Positions 53,100 to 63,642 of a stretch of 64,000 nucleotides of DNA are shown piece by piece (positions within the stretch are counted from its first letter, which is position 1; each line of letters opens with the position of its first letter). A model generated the notes under the pieces. The model did not search any database, was not told the DNA's origin, and saw only the letters and a list, made by a program, of their open reading frames with translations. Location of the stretch: positions 1 through 64,000 of the forward strand of contig NZ_BJDJ01000002.1 of assembly GCF_005405085.1 (NCBI RefSeq), written 5' to 3'. This DNA is from Lactiplantibacillus daowaiensis (lineage in GTDB: Bacteria > Bacillota > Bacilli > Lactobacillales > Lactobacillaceae). The position numbers and the translations under genes are program-made.

Positions 53100-54001
53100 G
53101 TATGATTGTATCTAGTATTGGCCAAGGGCTCTTGTGGGCTATTTTGGGGATCGCCCTCTTCTTAACATTCCGAATTTTAGATTTCCCAGATATGACCGTT
53201 GAAGGGACCTTTCCTTTAGGTGCCGCTACTGCGGTAACGGCCATCGCCAATGGGATGAACCCTTACCTCGAAACTTTATTAGCATTTGTCACTGGTGCGG
53301 CGGCCGGCTTAATTACCGGATTGCTCTACACGAAAGGTAAGATTCCTATTTTATTAGCCGGGATCTTAGTGATGACTGCTTGTTTGTCCGTTAACTTACA
53401 CATTATGGGCAGTGCCAATGTCTCCTTACTAGGCAAACAAACGATTTTTTCGAGTCACTTTTTAACGACCTTACCTAAGTATTTCGATAGCGTCTTCGTC
53501 GGCTTAGTCGTGATTCTAATCGTCACGATCCTGTTGATTTTGTTCTTACAAACCAATCTCGGGCAAGCCTTTATCGTCACTGGTGATAATCGCATCATGG
53601 CCCGTTCGATCGGGATCAACACGGATAACATGACCATGATGGGCTTGATGGTTTCTAACGGCCTGATTGGGATGGGCGGTGCTTTGATTGCTCAAAACAA
53701 CGGGTATGCCGATGTCAATATGGGGATTGGGATTATCGTTATTGCCTTAGCTTCTATTATTATTGGTGAAGTCGTCTTTGGTGAATTGACCTTAAACCAA
53801 CGCTTAGTGGCCGTCACTTTAGGCAGTATCTTATATCGGTTCGTCTTACTTATCGTGTTACAACTCGGTTTCAGTACCAACGATTTGAATTTACTCTCCG
53901 CTATCATCTTAGCCGTCTGCTTGATGTTGCCGCAATTGAGTAAAAAGCTCCACTTAAATCAAGTCTTAAAGAAAGGCGTGGCTAAATATGACGAAGACTG
54001 A
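53096..54001 (+). CDS. trpY: ABC transporter permease (TrpY-like)
   Basis: A 301-residue permease with about eight helices of the branched-chain amino-acid/BPD_transp_2 type (ILDFPDMTVEGTFPLGAA; GALIAQNNGYADVNMGIGIIVIALASIIIGE). It overlaps trpX (ATGA) and trpZ, so all three are one translationally coupled unit. Homologues form the membrane channel of Trp-type importers. Confidence 0.85.
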   Translation: MSMIVSSIGQGLLWAILGIALFLTFRILDFPDMTVEGTFPLGAATAVTAIANGMNPYLETLLAFVTGAAAGLITGLLYTKGKIPILLAGILVMTACLSVNLHIMGSANVSLLGKQTIFSSHFLTTLPKYFDSVFVGLVVILIVTILLILFLQTNLGQAFIVTGDNRIMARSIGINTDNMTMMGLMVSNGLIGMGGALIAQNNGYADVNMGIGIIVIALASIIIGEVVFGELTLNQRLVAVTLGSILYRFVLLIVLQLGFSTNDLNLLSAIILAVCLMLPQLSKKLHLNQVLKKGVAKYDED

Positions 54002-54767
54002 GACACCTCTACTAACGCTAGATAACATTGTCACCAAGGTGAATGTGGGCACACCCAACGAAGTGATGATCTTACGGCACTTAAATTTGTCAATTTACGA
54101 TGGTGACTTTATTACCGTTCTGGGTTCTAACGGGGCTGGGAAATCAACCTTGTTCAATACGATTAGTGGCGAATTGCCAGTAAACGGTGGGTCGATTCGG
54201 CTAAAAGACCAAGACATCACCACGATGACCGTTGAAAAACGGACAGCCTTTTTAGCCCGGGTCTTTCAAGACCCCAAAATGGGCACGGCCCCACGAATGA
54301 CTGTCGCGGAGAATTTGCTTCTAGCAAGCCAACGTGGCCAACGACGGACCTTGCGCTTACGCCGTTTGAAACAACAGCTCCCGCATTTTAAGGCCTTGAC
54401 AGCCACGATGAATAACGGCTTAGCTGAACGTCTGAATACGGCCACGGAGAACTTATCCGGGGGGCAACGCCAAGCATTGAGTTTCTTAATGGCCACCGAA
54501 CAACATCCCGATTTGCTATTGCTTGATGAACACACTGCCGCCCTTGATCCTAAGACGAGTGCCGAACTGATGCACCAAACAAATCAACGGGTCACCCAAG
54601 AAAACCTCACTTGTTTAATGATTACCCATCATTTAGATGATGCGCTAAAATATGGTAATCGATTAATCGTTCTCGACCAAGGTCAGATTAAATATGACGT
54701 CCGTGGCGCTGAGAAAACTGAACTAACAAAAGAAAAATTATTAAGTTTCTTTGATACGATTGAATAA
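53988..54767 (+). CDS. trpZ: ABC transporter ATP-binding protein (TrpZ-like)
   Basis: 259 residues. Walker A GSNGAGKST (near 46), Q-loop RVFQDPKMGTAP, signature LSGGQRQAL, Walker B LLLLDEHTAALDP and H-loop MITHHLDDAL. The DEHTAALDP variant is typical of ATPases paired with PF04392 binding proteins. It is the last gene of the importer operon and precedes a terminator. Confidence 0.88.
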   Translation: MTKTETPLLTLDNIVTKVNVGTPNEVMILRHLNLSIYDGDFITVLGSNGAGKSTLFNTISGELPVNGGSIRLKDQDITTMTVEKRTAFLARVFQDPKMGTAPRMTVAENLLLASQRGQRRTLRLRRLKQQLPHFKALTATMNNGLAERLNTATENLSGGQRQALSFLMATEQHPDLLLLDEHTAALDPKTSAELMHQTNQRVTQENLTCLMITHHLDDALKYGNRLIVLDQGQIKYDVRGAEKTELTKEKLLSFFDTIE

Positions 54768-54780
54768 CTGTACCACCACT

Positions 54781-54817
54781 AAAACTGCCAACGTTAGCGT
54801 CCGTTGACAGTTTTTTT
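54781..54817 (+). terminator. Terminator of ABC importer operon
   Basis: AAACTG-CAACG pairs with CGTTG-CAGTTT, then seven T. Confidence 0.88.
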
Positions 54818-54945
54818 GTTTTAATCTAAACTAAAAATGTTGGCATCCCTAAACTTAATGATATAGATTTACTTTTATTTTGCTGCCGTTCGTGTTATTC
54901 TTATTTAGAACAATTCTAAACTAAAGTCTTGGAGGCAGATCAATT

Positions 54946-56319
54946 ATGAAAGTTATTGTCGTTGGTTCTTCACATGGTGGTTACGAAACAGTTCGCGGAA
55001 TTCTGGCCGCTCAACCAGATACAGAGATTCAATGGTATGAACAAGGCGACTTTCTCTCCTTCTTATCTTGCGGGATGCAGTTGTACTTAGAAGGTACCGT
55101 TAAGGACGTTAATAGCGTTCGTTATGCCACTCCTGAAGGCATGACAAAAGCCGGTGTGCACGTGTTCGTGCAACAAGCAATTACCAAAGTCGATCCGGCG
55201 AAGCATGCGGTTCATGTGGTCGATCAACAAAGCGGTGCCGAACGTGATGAAACTTATGATAAATTAGTGTTAAGTGTTGGGGCCGTACCATTTGAACTCC
55301 CCGTCCCTGGCCATGATTTAAAGAATGTTTATGCCATGCGTGGGCGCGATTGGGCCATCAAACTAAAGGCTAAGACCGTTGATCCAGACGTCAAGAACGT
55401 GGTTGTGATTGGCTCTGGTTATATCGGCATCGAAGCCGCCGAAGTTTTTGCTAAAGCCGGTAAACATGTCACCATCATCGATATGTTGCCACGCTTATTA
55501 AGCTTATATTTAGATGAAGAATTCACAACCGTTTTGACCGACGAGTTGGCAGCGCATGATATTACCGCCGCTGCTGGTCAAGGAGTCAAATCCTTTGATG
55601 GCCGTGATGGTAAAGTTGTCAGTGTCACCACAGATCAAGGGACTTATCCCGCTGACCTTGTGGTTTCAGCTGCGGGAATCAAAGCCAATACGGACATGCT
55701 TAAAGGTGTCGTTGATTTAGATGACCATGGTTTGATTGAAATCAATCAATACCTCCAAACTAGTCAACCTGACATCTACGCCGTTGGGGATGCAACCTTA
55801 GTGCCATTTGCCCCAACCGGTCAAGACAACCGGATTGCGCTAGCCACTAACGCCCGGCGTCAAGGCCGCTTTGCCGCGAAGAACTTACTTGGCGAAGTGG
55901 CACCAATGCCAGCCGTATCAGGATCTTCAGCCCTCTCAGTCTTTGACTATCACTTTGCCTCAACTGGGGTTAAAGCTGGGACTAGTGACAAGCTTGGCGT
56001 CAAGAGTACCTCAGTCTTAGTGACGGACACGGTGCGGCCAAAGTTTGTCCCTCATGATGCTGGTAACGCCAAGGTTTGGTTCAAACTCACTTTTGACCCA
56101 GCTGATGGTCGTATTCTCGGGGCACAAATCATGTCAACCGTTGACGTAACTGCTAATATCAACACGATTTCATTGGCAATTCAAGCCAAATTGACGGTTG
56201 CAGACCTAGCTTACACCGACTTCTTCTTCCAACCTGGTTTCGACCGGCCTTGGAATATCATGAACGTCGCTGCTCAAAAAGCTGTTAAAACGTTATCTGA
56301 CTTGGCTTTAACCCATTAA
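54946..56319 (+). CDS. nox: FAD-dependent NADH oxidase (Nox/CoA-disulfide reductase family)
   Basis: A 457-residue flavoprotein: FAD motif [13 protein letters not shown], redox Cys in [12 protein letters not shown] (residue 44), NAD motif [16 protein letters not shown] and FAD exit IYAVGDAT. The C-terminal dimer domain starts about 330. The single Cys near 44 and SCGMQ context match water-forming NADH oxidases of lactic acid bacteria, which detoxify oxygen and regenerate NAD+. NADH peroxidase is a close alternative. TTGGAGG precedes the ATG. Confidence 0.88.
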   Translation: MKVIVVGSSHGGYETVRGILAAQPDTEIQWYEQGDFLSFLSCGMQLYLEGTVKDVNSVRYATPEGMTKAGVHVFVQQAITKVDPAKHAVHVVDQQSGAERDETYDKLVLSVGAVPFELPVPGHDLKNVYAMRGRDWAIKLKAKTVDPDVKNVVVIGSGYIGIEAAEVFAKAGKHVTIIDMLPRLLSLYLDEEFTTVLTDELAAHDITAAAGQGVKSFDGRDGKVVSVTTDQGTYPADLVVSAAGIKANTDMLKGVVDLDDHGLIEINQYLQTSQPDIYAVGDATLVPFAPTGQDNRIALATNARRQGRFAAKNLLGEVAPMPAVSGSSALSVFDYHFASTGVKAGTSDKLGVKSTSVLVTDTVRPKFVPHDAGNAKVWFKLTFDPADGRILGAQIMSTVDVTANINTISLAIQAKLTVADLAYTDFFFQPGFDRPWNIMNVAAQKAVKTLSDLALTH

Positions 56320-56379
56320 AAAATAAATTTCAAGCTATTTACTACTGATCTACAGCTAAAATAGACAGTCAACATAAAT

Positions 56380-56414
56380 AACCGCCTACCCAAATAAAAA
56401 TTGGATAGGCGGTT
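56380..56414 (+). terminator. Terminator of nox
   Basis: AACCGCCTA-CCAA pairs with TTGG-TAGGCGGTT. Confidence 0.85.
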
Positions 56415-56587
56415 ATTTCGCTCATATTATTTAAATAATAAGTTCGGTTAAATGCTACCATTTCGCAAGCTGATCAGCAAACGTGCACATGATGCAGAAT
56501 TGCTACAGTCAAGCGCATCACCCAACTCAAAACTAAGACTAGAAGACAATATTCGAATATCTAGTTTCAAGCACTTTATTTTATTAA

Positions 56588-56998
56588 TTACGATACCGAT
56601 TTAGGCGTCAAAAATAACAAGATAATCCCCAATGGAAGTGCGCTAACAATTATAAGACTACGAACGACCCACGTACCCATCAAACGAGCCAAATTCGCTA
56701 AATCTTGTGACTGAAAAGGCTGATTACCGTTTGCAGATTGATTAGCCAACTGAATATCTTGTTCTAATCGAGCCGTTTTAATATCATGATATCGTTTCAC
56801 CCACTTAACGACTCGCCACGTTGGACGCAATGATAGGACAAACGGATAGCAAATAAAAAACGAGATAGTTAACCAGCCAATCAATAAGTAATAACTAAAA
56901 AGTTGTGACACATTAATTGTAATTAACCAAATACCAACTAAATATCCAGGTAAGCCCCATATATAATCGGTCAACACGTTATTCAGTTTTCCCCGCAT
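56588..56998 (-). CDS. 136-residue membrane protein, unknown
   Basis: AGGAGT is 8 nt before ATG 56998. Helices lie near 12-30, 33-55 and 108-130, with a charged middle section (KWVKRYHDIKTARLEQDIQ) likely helical and cytoplasmic. AT-rich compared with neighbours. It starts 13 bp after the dehydrogenase and may be the third gene of the TerC operon. Confidence 0.65.
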   Translation of the reverse strand: MRGKLNNVLTDYIWGLPGYLVGIWLITINVSQLFSYYLLIGWLTISFFICYPFVLSLRPTWRVVKWVKRYHDIKTARLEQDIQLANQSANGNQPFQSQDLANLARLMGTWVVRSLIIVSALPLGIILLFLTPKSVS

Positions 56999-57011
56999 CG
57001 CTGTACAACTC

Positions 57012-57869
57012 CTAATAAATATTAATCAACCCTTGTGTCCCCTGATCACCCAGGCCTTTGACATCGACCATCACTTCATAGAGTCGCTTAGCTTGGGCGG
57101 TGGCAACTAAATCTAAGCCCATCGCATCGGCTTCAGTTAACGCAATTCGTAAGTCTTTTAAGAAATGCCGGGCAAAAAATCCCGGCGTATAATCGTCCTT
57201 TAAGATCCGCGGTACATAGTTATCCATGCTCCAATTATCGGCACCACCACTAGATAACGTCGCTAATACTTTTTGCGGGTCAAGCCCCGCCGCCTTGGTA
57301 TAAAGTAGCATTTCAGTTAAACCCGTCATGGTACCAGCAATCATGATTTGATTTGCCATCTTGGCATGTTGCCCGGTACCTGCCGCGCCAAAATGATTGA
57401 CCACATGACCGATTACTTTAAATAATGGCAATACAGCTTGATAGGTCGTGTCAGCACCACCAACCATAATCGTCAAAGTCGCATTTTTGGCGCCAATATC
57501 GCCACCGGAAACGGGCGCATCAAGTGCATGGAAGCCATGCTGATTAGCATAAGCTGCAATTTTCACGGCTAACTTAGGTTGACTCGTCGTCATATCAACG
57601 ACGGTCTTCCCTACTTTTAAGCCACTAAAAATGCCATCGTCACCAAAGTAAACTTGATCGACATCTTTTGGAAAGCCAACCATCGTGAACACGACATCAC
57701 TATTAGCGGCGACGGCCGCTGGCGTGTCGGCCCAAGTTGCGCCGGCCGCAACTAACGCATCAGTCTTTTGTTTCGTCCGATTATAGACGGTCAATTGATG
57801 TCCCGCTGCCATTAAGTTAGTCGCAATTGCAGCACCCATCACACCAGTACCCACAAATCCAAGTTGCAT
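57012..57869 (-). CDS. NAD(P)-dependent beta-hydroxyacid dehydrogenase (HIBADH-like)
   Basis: 285 residues from ATG 57869 (AAAGGTGA 8 nt upstream). N-terminal dinucleotide fold GFVGTGVMGAAIATNL, substrate loop DAPVSGGDIGAKN and catalytic Lys in GQHAKMANQI (near 170). This matches 3-hydroxyisobutyrate/2-hydroxy-3-oxopropionate (tartronate semialdehyde) reductases. The product cannot be specified. It starts one base after the TerC stop. Confidence 0.88.
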   Translation of the reverse strand: MQLGFVGTGVMGAAIATNLMAAGHQLTVYNRTKQKTDALVAAGATWADTPAAVAANSDVVFTMVGFPKDVDQVYFGDDGIFSGLKVGKTVVDMTTSQPKLAVKIAAYANQHGFHALDAPVSGGDIGAKNATLTIMVGGADTTYQAVLPLFKVIGHVVNHFGAAGTGQHAKMANQIMIAGTMTGLTEMLLYTKAAGLDPQKVLATLSSGGADNWSMDNYVPRILKDDYTPGFFARHFLKDLRIALTEADAMGLDLVATAQAKRLYEVMVDVKGLGDQGTQGLINIY

Positions 57870-57870
57870 C

Positions 57871-58626
57871 TTAATCACCTTTCTTTGTCGCGCGTCGACT
57901 ACGGCGCACAAAATGAATCCCTAACGTTATGACAAATGCCCCCAAGACGATCATCCCAAAAATGCTAGCTGGAATATCCCAGTCAATTGCAGGAATCGAG
58001 ATGAACAGCTTAATTGCAATCACAACGATTAACACATAGGCCATTGTTTCCAGTTCTGGAATCTTACGCATGAGCCGCATGATTACTTCAGCAATGCCCC
58101 GCATACAAGCAATCCCTAACATGCCACCAATCAAGACAATCACTGGATTACTAGAAATTGCCAATGACGCTAGCACGGAATCAATCGAAAAAATAATATC
58201 CATCATTTCAATTTGAAGCACCACTGACCAAAAATGACTCAACCCGAACCAGCGGTGTTGTTTAACTGGCTTCGTCGTCGTTTTCTCTTGATGTTGCGTA
58301 AAAAAGCGATAGACCAAGTACAATAAGTACGCCGCACCTAGAACTTTAATTTCCCAAAAACTAATTAAATACGTCCCAATCCCAATAATTAAGAAGCGGA
58401 ATATATAAGCCCCCCAGAGGCCGTAAAACAAAGACTTTTCCCGTTCCTGCAGATTATCCAAACTTTGCGTTTGCGCGGCCAAGACCACAGCATTATCAAC
58501 TGATAGCAAACATTCAATTAACGCTAATGAAAGAATAACTAACCAATCATTCCCCGAGGTAATCACCTGACTCCAATTGGCACCGCTAAAAAACGGGCCG
58601 TATAGCTGTTCGATGAACTGTATCAC
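57871..58626 (-). CDS. TerC-family integral membrane protein
   Basis: 251 residues from GTG 58626 (AGAGG upstream). The TerC fold shows two inverted halves with LALIECLLSVDNAVVLA and IEMMDIIFSIDSVLASLA, each contributing acidic intramembrane residues. TerC/Alx proteins are linked to manganese export and metal insertion at the membrane. Heads the likely operon with the HIBADH-like gene. Confidence 0.88.
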   Translation of the reverse strand: MIQFIEQLYGPFFSGANWSQVITSGNDWLVILSLALIECLLSVDNAVVLAAQTQSLDNLQEREKSLFYGLWGAYIFRFLIIGIGTYLISFWEIKVLGAAYLLYLVYRFFTQHQEKTTTKPVKQHRWFGLSHFWSVVLQIEMMDIIFSIDSVLASLAISSNPVIVLIGGMLGIACMRGIAEVIMRLMRKIPELETMAYVLIVVIAIKLFISIPAIDWDIPASIFGMIVLGAFVITLGIHFVRRSRRATKKGD

Positions 58627-58762
58627 TGAAAAACCTCTTTCTGAAATTGTTTGGGTTCTTCTTTAGTATACCCGTTTTAATTACTTTTTTAATCATCACA
58701 ATTCAGTTTAATTTAATTTTAGACTTGAGACGCGTACGATAATGATGGGGGTGAGCTTCATT

Positions 58763-59116
58763 ATGGAACTAGGAACATTATCTGAATGGGTCGCGGCCAC
58801 TGCGGAAACTTTAGCAGTCATTGTCGCTTTATTCTTACCATATTATACGCAGCGCCAAGCACGAAAGGCCCGGGCAAAACGCTTCGAAAAAATCGTCAGT
58901 CAAGGCATCAGTCGGTTAGCTGAAGGTGACTTGGCCGACTTAGACGACTTTAAATCATTTGTTAAGATTTCATCGTTACTTGAAATCGATGATGATTTAC
59001 TCGCACTGTTACAAATTGGTCAAACGGCCGTCAACGTGATTGGTTCAGCAACTACCTTGACCCAAACCCAACAACATGATTTAGCCGAGTTACAACAACA
59101 ATTACGCTTGGTCTAA
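58763..59116 (+). CDS. Small membrane-anchored protein, unknown
   Basis: 117 residues from ATG 58763 (GGGGGTGA about 11 nt upstream). A single N-terminal helix (about 8-28), a basic stretch YYTQRQARKARAKR, then an acidic, leucine-rich soluble domain (LAEGDLADLDDFKSF; LLALLQIGQTAVNV). The pattern suggests membrane anchoring with a cytoplasmic helical domain. No named family seen. Confidence 0.65.
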   Translation: MELGTLSEWVAATAETLAVIVALFLPYYTQRQARKARAKRFEKIVSQGISRLAEGDLADLDDFKSFVKISSLLEIDDDLLALLQIGQTAVNVIGSATTLTQTQQHDLAELQQQLRLV

Positions 59117-59160
59117 TCACACAAGGATTCTATCTGACGACAATCAAACTTGAAACAAAT

Positions 59161-59194
59161 GAGGTCACCGCAAAAAATACGGTGGCCTCATTTT
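59161..59194. terminator. Terminator between small gene and hisC
   Basis: GAGG-CACCG pairs with CGGTG-CCTC, followed by ATTTTT. Confidence 0.85.
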
Positions 59195-59223
59195 TCTTAT
59201 GATTCAGCTAGTTCAGCAACTTA

Positions 59224-60300
59224 TTATTGCAAGTCTTGATACGCCAAAATCAACGACCGAATGGCTTGATTATCCACCGCCGTACCAATCGTTAGTCGCA
59301 ACCAATTTGGTCGCAATCCGGTGCGAAGACTGTACCCATGTTGTAACAAATAAGTCGCCAATTGATCTGCTTGCGGATAAGTAAAGAAGATAAAGTTGGC
59401 GGCACTTTGATCATATTGAATGCCTTGCTCATCAAAAAATGCTTGCCAGAGGGCCCGTTCCGTAGCATTTTTTGCCACAGTATCCGCAACAAAGGCCTGA
59501 TCTTTGATCGCGGCTAAGGCGGCAATTTGCGTTAAGCTGTTCAAATTATACGGTAGCCGGACTGCTTGCAACGTCGGTGCTAAAGCTGGCGGTACCACCG
59601 CATAACCGACCCGAAAGTTCGCCAACCCATACGCTTTAGAAAAGGTGCGCATGACAATGACATTTGGATAAGCAGCTGGTAACTGCATCGCGGTCAACGC
59701 GGTGGCCTGGGGGGCAAAATCCAGATAAGCTTCATCGATCAACACCATTGTGGTTGCCGGGATTGCTTGAACAAACGCCGTTATATCGGCTAAGCTTTCA
59801 ACCGTCCCCGTGGGATTATTCGGATTACATAGCCACACCATTTTTACCTGCGGCGTTACCGCTGCTTGCATCGCCGGCCAATCAATTTGACCGTTAGTTT
59901 TAGTCGGAACTGAAACGAGTTGACCGCCTTCGATTTCAGCGTGTAACCCATATTCACCAAATGTTGGTGTCGCCACTAAGACTTGATCATTGGGACTTAA
60001 AAAGGTCCGCGATAACATCACGATCATTTCATCTAAGCCGACACTAAAGACCAGCTGGTCAGGATCGACGTGTTGTTGGGTCGCCACTGCTTGGCGTAGT
60101 TCAGCTGCTTCAGCATCGGGATAACGATTACTTTGCGTAAAGTCCCAATTTTTCACAGCTGCCGCGACTTTCGGCGATGTCCCATATGGGTTCTCATTGG
60201 CAGACAGACGCACCAGTTGGTCAAGTCCCAGTTCAGCTTTTAACGTCGTCAATGGTTTTTCGGGGACGTATGGTTGTAAATGTTGAATGCTTGCCTTCAT
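59224..60300 (-). CDS. hisC: Histidinol-phosphate aminotransferase
   Basis: A 358-residue fold-type I PLP aminotransferase. PLP Lys is in RTFSKAYGLANFRVGY (near 225), Asp in LIDEAYLDFA, and NPNNPTGT is intact. It is the last gene of the his operon, 11 bp after hisE. It converts imidazole acetol phosphate and glutamate to histidinol phosphate. Confidence 0.93.
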   Translation of the reverse strand: MKASIQHLQPYVPEKPLTTLKAELGLDQLVRLSANENPYGTSPKVAAAVKNWDFTQSNRYPDAEAAELRQAVATQQHVDPDQLVFSVGLDEMIVMLSRTFLSPNDQVLVATPTFGEYGLHAEIEGGQLVSVPTKTNGQIDWPAMQAAVTPQVKMVWLCNPNNPTGTVESLADITAFVQAIPATTMVLIDEAYLDFAPQATALTAMQLPAAYPNVIVMRTFSKAYGLANFRVGYAVVPPALAPTLQAVRLPYNLNSLTQIAALAAIKDQAFVADTVAKNATERALWQAFFDEQGIQYDQSAANFIFFTYPQADQLATYLLQHGYSLRTGLRPNWLRLTIGTAVDNQAIRSLILAYQDLQ

Positions 60301-60311
60301 TTAAAAGCCCC

Positions 60312-60632
60312 CTATAAATTCTTAATCTCTGGTCGATCCTTAAAATCACTCATCTTGCCTTCACGCTTAGCTAGTTCAGCCTTGATTTGGTCAAAACTAA
60401 CCCCTCGTTCAACCAGCAACACTAACACGTGATAAAACAAGTCCGCCGTTTCATAGACCAGTTCATCATCACCTGGATTCTTGGCAGCGACGATCACTTC
60501 AGTCGATTCTTCACCGACCTTCTTTAGAATCTTATCTAAGCCTTCAGTAAAGAGGTAGTCCGTATACGAGCCCTGCTTAGGATTCTTTTGGCGTGCAGCG
60601 ATCATTTGATATAAGTCTTCCATATTTTGCAT
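60312..60632 (-). CDS. hisE: Phosphoribosyl-ATP pyrophosphatase
   Basis: A 106-residue all-alpha HisE with the acidic metal motif [14 protein letters not shown] and [13 protein letters not shown]. It removes pyrophosphate from PR-ATP in the second step. The start is 4 bp after hisI stop; a downstream ATG is possible. Here hisI and hisE are separate genes, not fused. Confidence 0.92.
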   Translation of the reverse strand: MQNMEDLYQMIAARQKNPKQGSYTDYLFTEGLDKILKKVGEESTEVIVAAKNPGDDELVYETADLFYHVLVLLVERGVSFDQIKAELAKREGKMSDFKDRPEIKNL

Positions 60633-60636
60633 TGTT

Positions 60637-60969
60637 TTAATCTTCTTTCTTTGTCATGACGGTTTTAAAGAAACAACTTTGATGGCCAGTGTGACAGGCC
60701 GGGCCATGCGGATTCACCGCAATTAACAACGTATCGTTATCACAGTCAAGTTGAATTTCGACTACATCTTGTAAATTGCCACTGGTGGCGCCTTTATGCC
60801 ACAGTTCTTGGCGCGAACGTGACCAAAACCAGGTTTGCCCAGTAGCTAAGGTCCGCCGATAACTTTCCGCGTTCATCCAAGCGACCATTAAAACGGCCTG
60901 CGTCGTGGCATCGGTCACCACGGTCGTCACTAAGCCATGGCCTTTTTCAAAATCTGGTTCAACACTCAT
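60637..60969 (-). CDS. hisI: Phosphoribosyl-AMP cyclohydrolase
   Basis: 110 residues with the zinc/magnesium motifs [39 protein letters not shown] and [10 protein letters not shown] (Cys ligands). It opens the adenine ring of PR-AMP. Overlaps hisF by 4 bp. Confidence 0.93.
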   Translation of the reverse strand: MSVEPDFEKGHGLVTTVVTDATTQAVLMVAWMNAESYRRTLATGQTWFWSRSRQELWHKGATSGNLQDVVEIQLDCDNDTLLIAVNPHGPACHTGHQSCFFKTVMTKKED

Positions 60970-61724
60970 CTGACAACCACTCCTTTAGCTGCTAGGGCTT
61001 GCTTAACTTGACCAATCGTTAACTCTCCATAATGAAAGACCGAGGCCGCCAGCGCCCCATCGACAGGTGCCTGCTCAAAGACGGTCACAAAATCTTGTAA
61101 GTTACCCGCACCACCCGAAGCAATAATTGGCACGGCGACCACTTCACCTAACGCTTGATACAGCTTTAAATCAAACCCTGCTTTAGTCCCATCGCGGTCC
61201 ATACTAGTGACTAATAATTCACCAGCACCTAGGGCGACCACTTGTTGCGCCCAGGCAATCGCATCCAGATCCGTGGCTTGTTTGCCACCATGCGTATAGA
61301 CCCGATACATCTGGGCCTGCTCATCCCAAGCCGCATCAATGGCAACAACGATACATTGGTTACCGAATTTTTCAGCACCAGCTTGAATCAAAGCTGGTTG
61401 CGCCACGGCCGCTGAATTAATGGCGACTTTGTCAGCGCCAGCTTTTAAAAGGCGCTGCATATCGGCCACACTGCTAATGCCACCACCAATCGTTAATGGC
61501 ATAAAGACTTGCGCAGAAACTTGTTCGACTAACGCGGCCATCGTTTTACGATGTTCATTAGTTGCGGCAATATCTAAGAAAACCAATTCATCGGCGCCTT
61601 GCTGCTGATAAGCGGCGGCGATCTCAACCGGGTCTCCCACGTCCGTTAAGTTCACAAAGTTAACGCCTTTTTTGACACGCCCATCTGCCACATCTAAACA
61701 TGGAATTAATCGTTTTGCTAACAT
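60966..61724 (-). CDS. hisF: Imidazole glycerol phosphate synthase subunit HisF
   Basis: A 252-residue TIM barrel with [15 protein letters not shown] (catalytic Asp11), [10 protein letters not shown] and [11 protein letters not shown] (second Asp near 130), and phosphate loops SGGAG. It couples with HisH to make imidazole glycerol phosphate and AICAR. Overlaps hisA. Confidence 0.95.
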   Translation of the reverse strand: MLAKRLIPCLDVADGRVKKGVNFVNLTDVGDPVEIAAAYQQQGADELVFLDIAATNEHRKTMAALVEQVSAQVFMPLTIGGGISSVADMQRLLKAGADKVAINSAAVAQPALIQAGAEKFGNQCIVVAIDAAWDEQAQMYRVYTHGGKQATDLDAIAWAQQVVALGAGELLVTSMDRDGTKAGFDLKLYQALGEVVAVPIIASGGAGNLQDFVTVFEQAPVDGALAASVFHYGELTIGQVKQALAAKGVVVR

Positions 61725-62437
61725 GCATCCACCTCCGCTAAATCTGCTAATGTCAAGGTCCCAGCATATAAGGCTTTGCCAACGATGGCGTCTTGGATTC
61801 CAAGCGCTTGCAATGTCTGCAAGTCAGCCACATTCCGAATGCCACCACTGGCAATCAAGTTGGCCGCTGGCACTTGCGCTTGTAATTGCGTCAGCAACGC
61901 CACATTAGGCCCTTGCAAGGTACCATCACGGGCCACGTCAGTGACGATGAAGTGCTTGGCGCCACTAGCTATCATCGTTTGAATCAGCGTACTCATCTTT
62001 GTTTGTGATTGGGATAGCCAACCATCGATCGCGACTTGACCATTTTGACCATCGACGCCAATAACGATCCGATCACCGCCAAACTCGGTCAGTAAGCGCC
62101 GCACTAATGCCGGATTGGTTAATGCTGCTGAGCCAATAATCAACCGATCGATGCCTAGTTTTAAGTACCGCGCGGCTAACTCATAACTCCGAATCCCACC
62201 ACCGAGTTCTAGTGTTCCCGTAAAGGCCTGCCGCACAGCCGCGATCGTCGCGGTATTTTCAGGCTGGCCGGACTTAGCACCATCGAGATCGACTAAATGT
62301 AACTGGTTGAGACCAGCCGCATTGATTTGTTGCGCCTGGGCCACTGGATCAGCGTTGATTAACGTCGCTTGTTGAAAATCACCTTGGTATAACCGGACAC
62401 TTTGACCGGCTTTTAAATCAATTGCGGGAAAAATCAT
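61718..62437 (-). CDS. hisA: ProFAR isomerase HisA
   Basis: 239 residues from ATG 62437 (GGTGA 6 nt upstream); GTG 62443 also possible. TIM barrel with [17 protein letters not shown] (Asp8) and [14 protein letters not shown] (second Asp). Amadori isomerisation of ProFAR to PRFAR. Overlaps hisH. Confidence 0.93.
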   Translation of the reverse strand: MIFPAIDLKAGQSVRLYQGDFQQATLINADPVAQAQQINAAGLNQLHLVDLDGAKSGQPENTATIAAVRQAFTGTLELGGGIRSYELAARYLKLGIDRLIIGSAALTNPALVRRLLTEFGGDRIVIGVDGQNGQVAIDGWLSQSQTKMSTLIQTMIASGAKHFIVTDVARDGTLQGPNVALLTQLQAQVPAANLIASGGIRNVADLQTLQALGIQDAIVGKALYAGTLTLADLAEVDAC

Positions 62438-63044
62438 GTGCACTCACCATTTCCTTAAACGTCGCTAATTGTTGCAACCCAACTTGACCACTTTTTTCCG
62501 GATGAAACTGCATACCAACGACATTTTGTCGTTGCACGACACTGGGGACACGGACACCGTGTTGGACAGTCGCCACGATTTCTTCAGCCGGACAAATCGC
62601 ATAATAAGAATGAACAAAATAAGTGTAGTTTTGATCAAGCGCTTTAAAAGGACTCGCGGGCTGTTGCACGACATTTTGATTCCAACCCATTTGTGGGACT
62701 TTCACGCCTAAGTCAGCTGGTAACGCCGTAACCCGGCCTTGCAATAAGCCCAAGCCATCATGATTGCCATATTCATTACTACTTTCAAATAATAATTGCA
62801 TGCCTAAGCAAATCCCGAGCATCGGCTTACCGGCTTGTGCCAATCGTTGTAGCACGGGCACGAGTTGCCGGTCATTTAAAGCCGTCATCGCGGCCGCAAA
62901 CGCCCCAACGCCTGGTAAAATCACGGCATCGGCCGCCGCTAATTCAACCGGATCAGCGGTTAACTGTGTTGGCACCTGCAAATAATCAAAGGCTTTTTTT
63001 AAATTGCGGGTATTCCCAGTATCATAATCTACGATTGCAAACAT
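62418..63044 (-). CDS. hisH: Imidazole glycerol phosphate synthase glutaminase HisH
   Basis: A 208-residue class I amidotransferase: oxyanion PGVGAFAAAM, Cys in GICLGMQLLF, His/Glu in MQFHPEKSG. It supplies ammonia to HisF. Adjacent to hisB stop without a gap and overlapping hisA by 20 bp, so all are tightly coupled. Confidence 0.94.
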   Translation of the reverse strand: MFAIVDYDTGNTRNLKKAFDYLQVPTQLTADPVELAAADAVILPGVGAFAAAMTALNDRQLVPVLQRLAQAGKPMLGICLGMQLLFESSNEYGNHDGLGLLQGRVTALPADLGVKVPQMGWNQNVVQQPASPFKALDQNYTYFVHSYYAICPAEEIVATVQHGVRVPSVVQRQNVVGMQFHPEKSGQVGLQQLATFKEMVSAHDFSRN

Positions 63045-63629
63045 TTAAATCACACCCTTTGTCGAATTGACCCCCTGAATATCAGGATTAATCGTGACTG
63101 CGGCGCGCATCGCTCGGCCAAAAGCTTTGAATAAACTTTCAACTTTGTGATGGGTATTACGGCCATACAAGATACGCGCGTGTAAGTTCATCTCAGCCGC
63201 AAACGCCACCGCCTGGAAAAAGTCTTCGACCGTTTCTGTATCCAGCCCGCCTAAGCGTGGATTAGTTAACTCCGCATCAAAGACTAAATATGACCGACCA
63301 CTCAAATCAACACTGACTTGCCCCAGCGTCTCATCCATCGGCACAAATTCAGTGCCATACCGTTCAATGCCCACCTTATCGCCTAAAGCTTGTTTAAAGC
63401 ATTCCCCTAAGACGATGCCGGTATCTTCAGTCGTGTGGTGTGGATCAACGGCTAAGTCACCATGGGCTTTGACGACGAGCCCAAAGCGCCCGTGCTTGGC
63501 AAATAAATTCAACATGTGATTCAAAAAGCCAATCCCGGTGTCGATTTCAATTCCACTTTGTTCATCTAGATTTAAACTCACTTCAATTTGGGTTTCTTTG
63601 GTAACGCGTTTAATGGTTGCTTGTCGCAT
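63045..63629 (-). CDS. hisB: Imidazoleglycerol-phosphate dehydratase
   Basis: 194 residues from ATG 63629 (AAGGAGGT 8 nt upstream). Mn-binding histidines in [26 protein letters not shown] and [19 protein letters not shown]. It lacks the phosphatase domain found in E. coli HisB. Dehydrates IGP to imidazole acetol phosphate. Confidence 0.94.
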   Translation of the reverse strand: MRQATIKRVTKETQIEVSLNLDEQSGIEIDTGIGFLNHMLNLFAKHGRFGLVVKAHGDLAVDPHHTTEDTGIVLGECFKQALGDKVGIERYGTEFVPMDETLGQVSVDLSGRSYLVFDAELTNPRLGGLDTETVEDFFQAVAFAAEMNLHARILYGRNTHHKVESLFKAFGRAMRAAVTINPDIQGVNSTKGVI

Positions 63630-63642
63630 ACTGATGACCTCC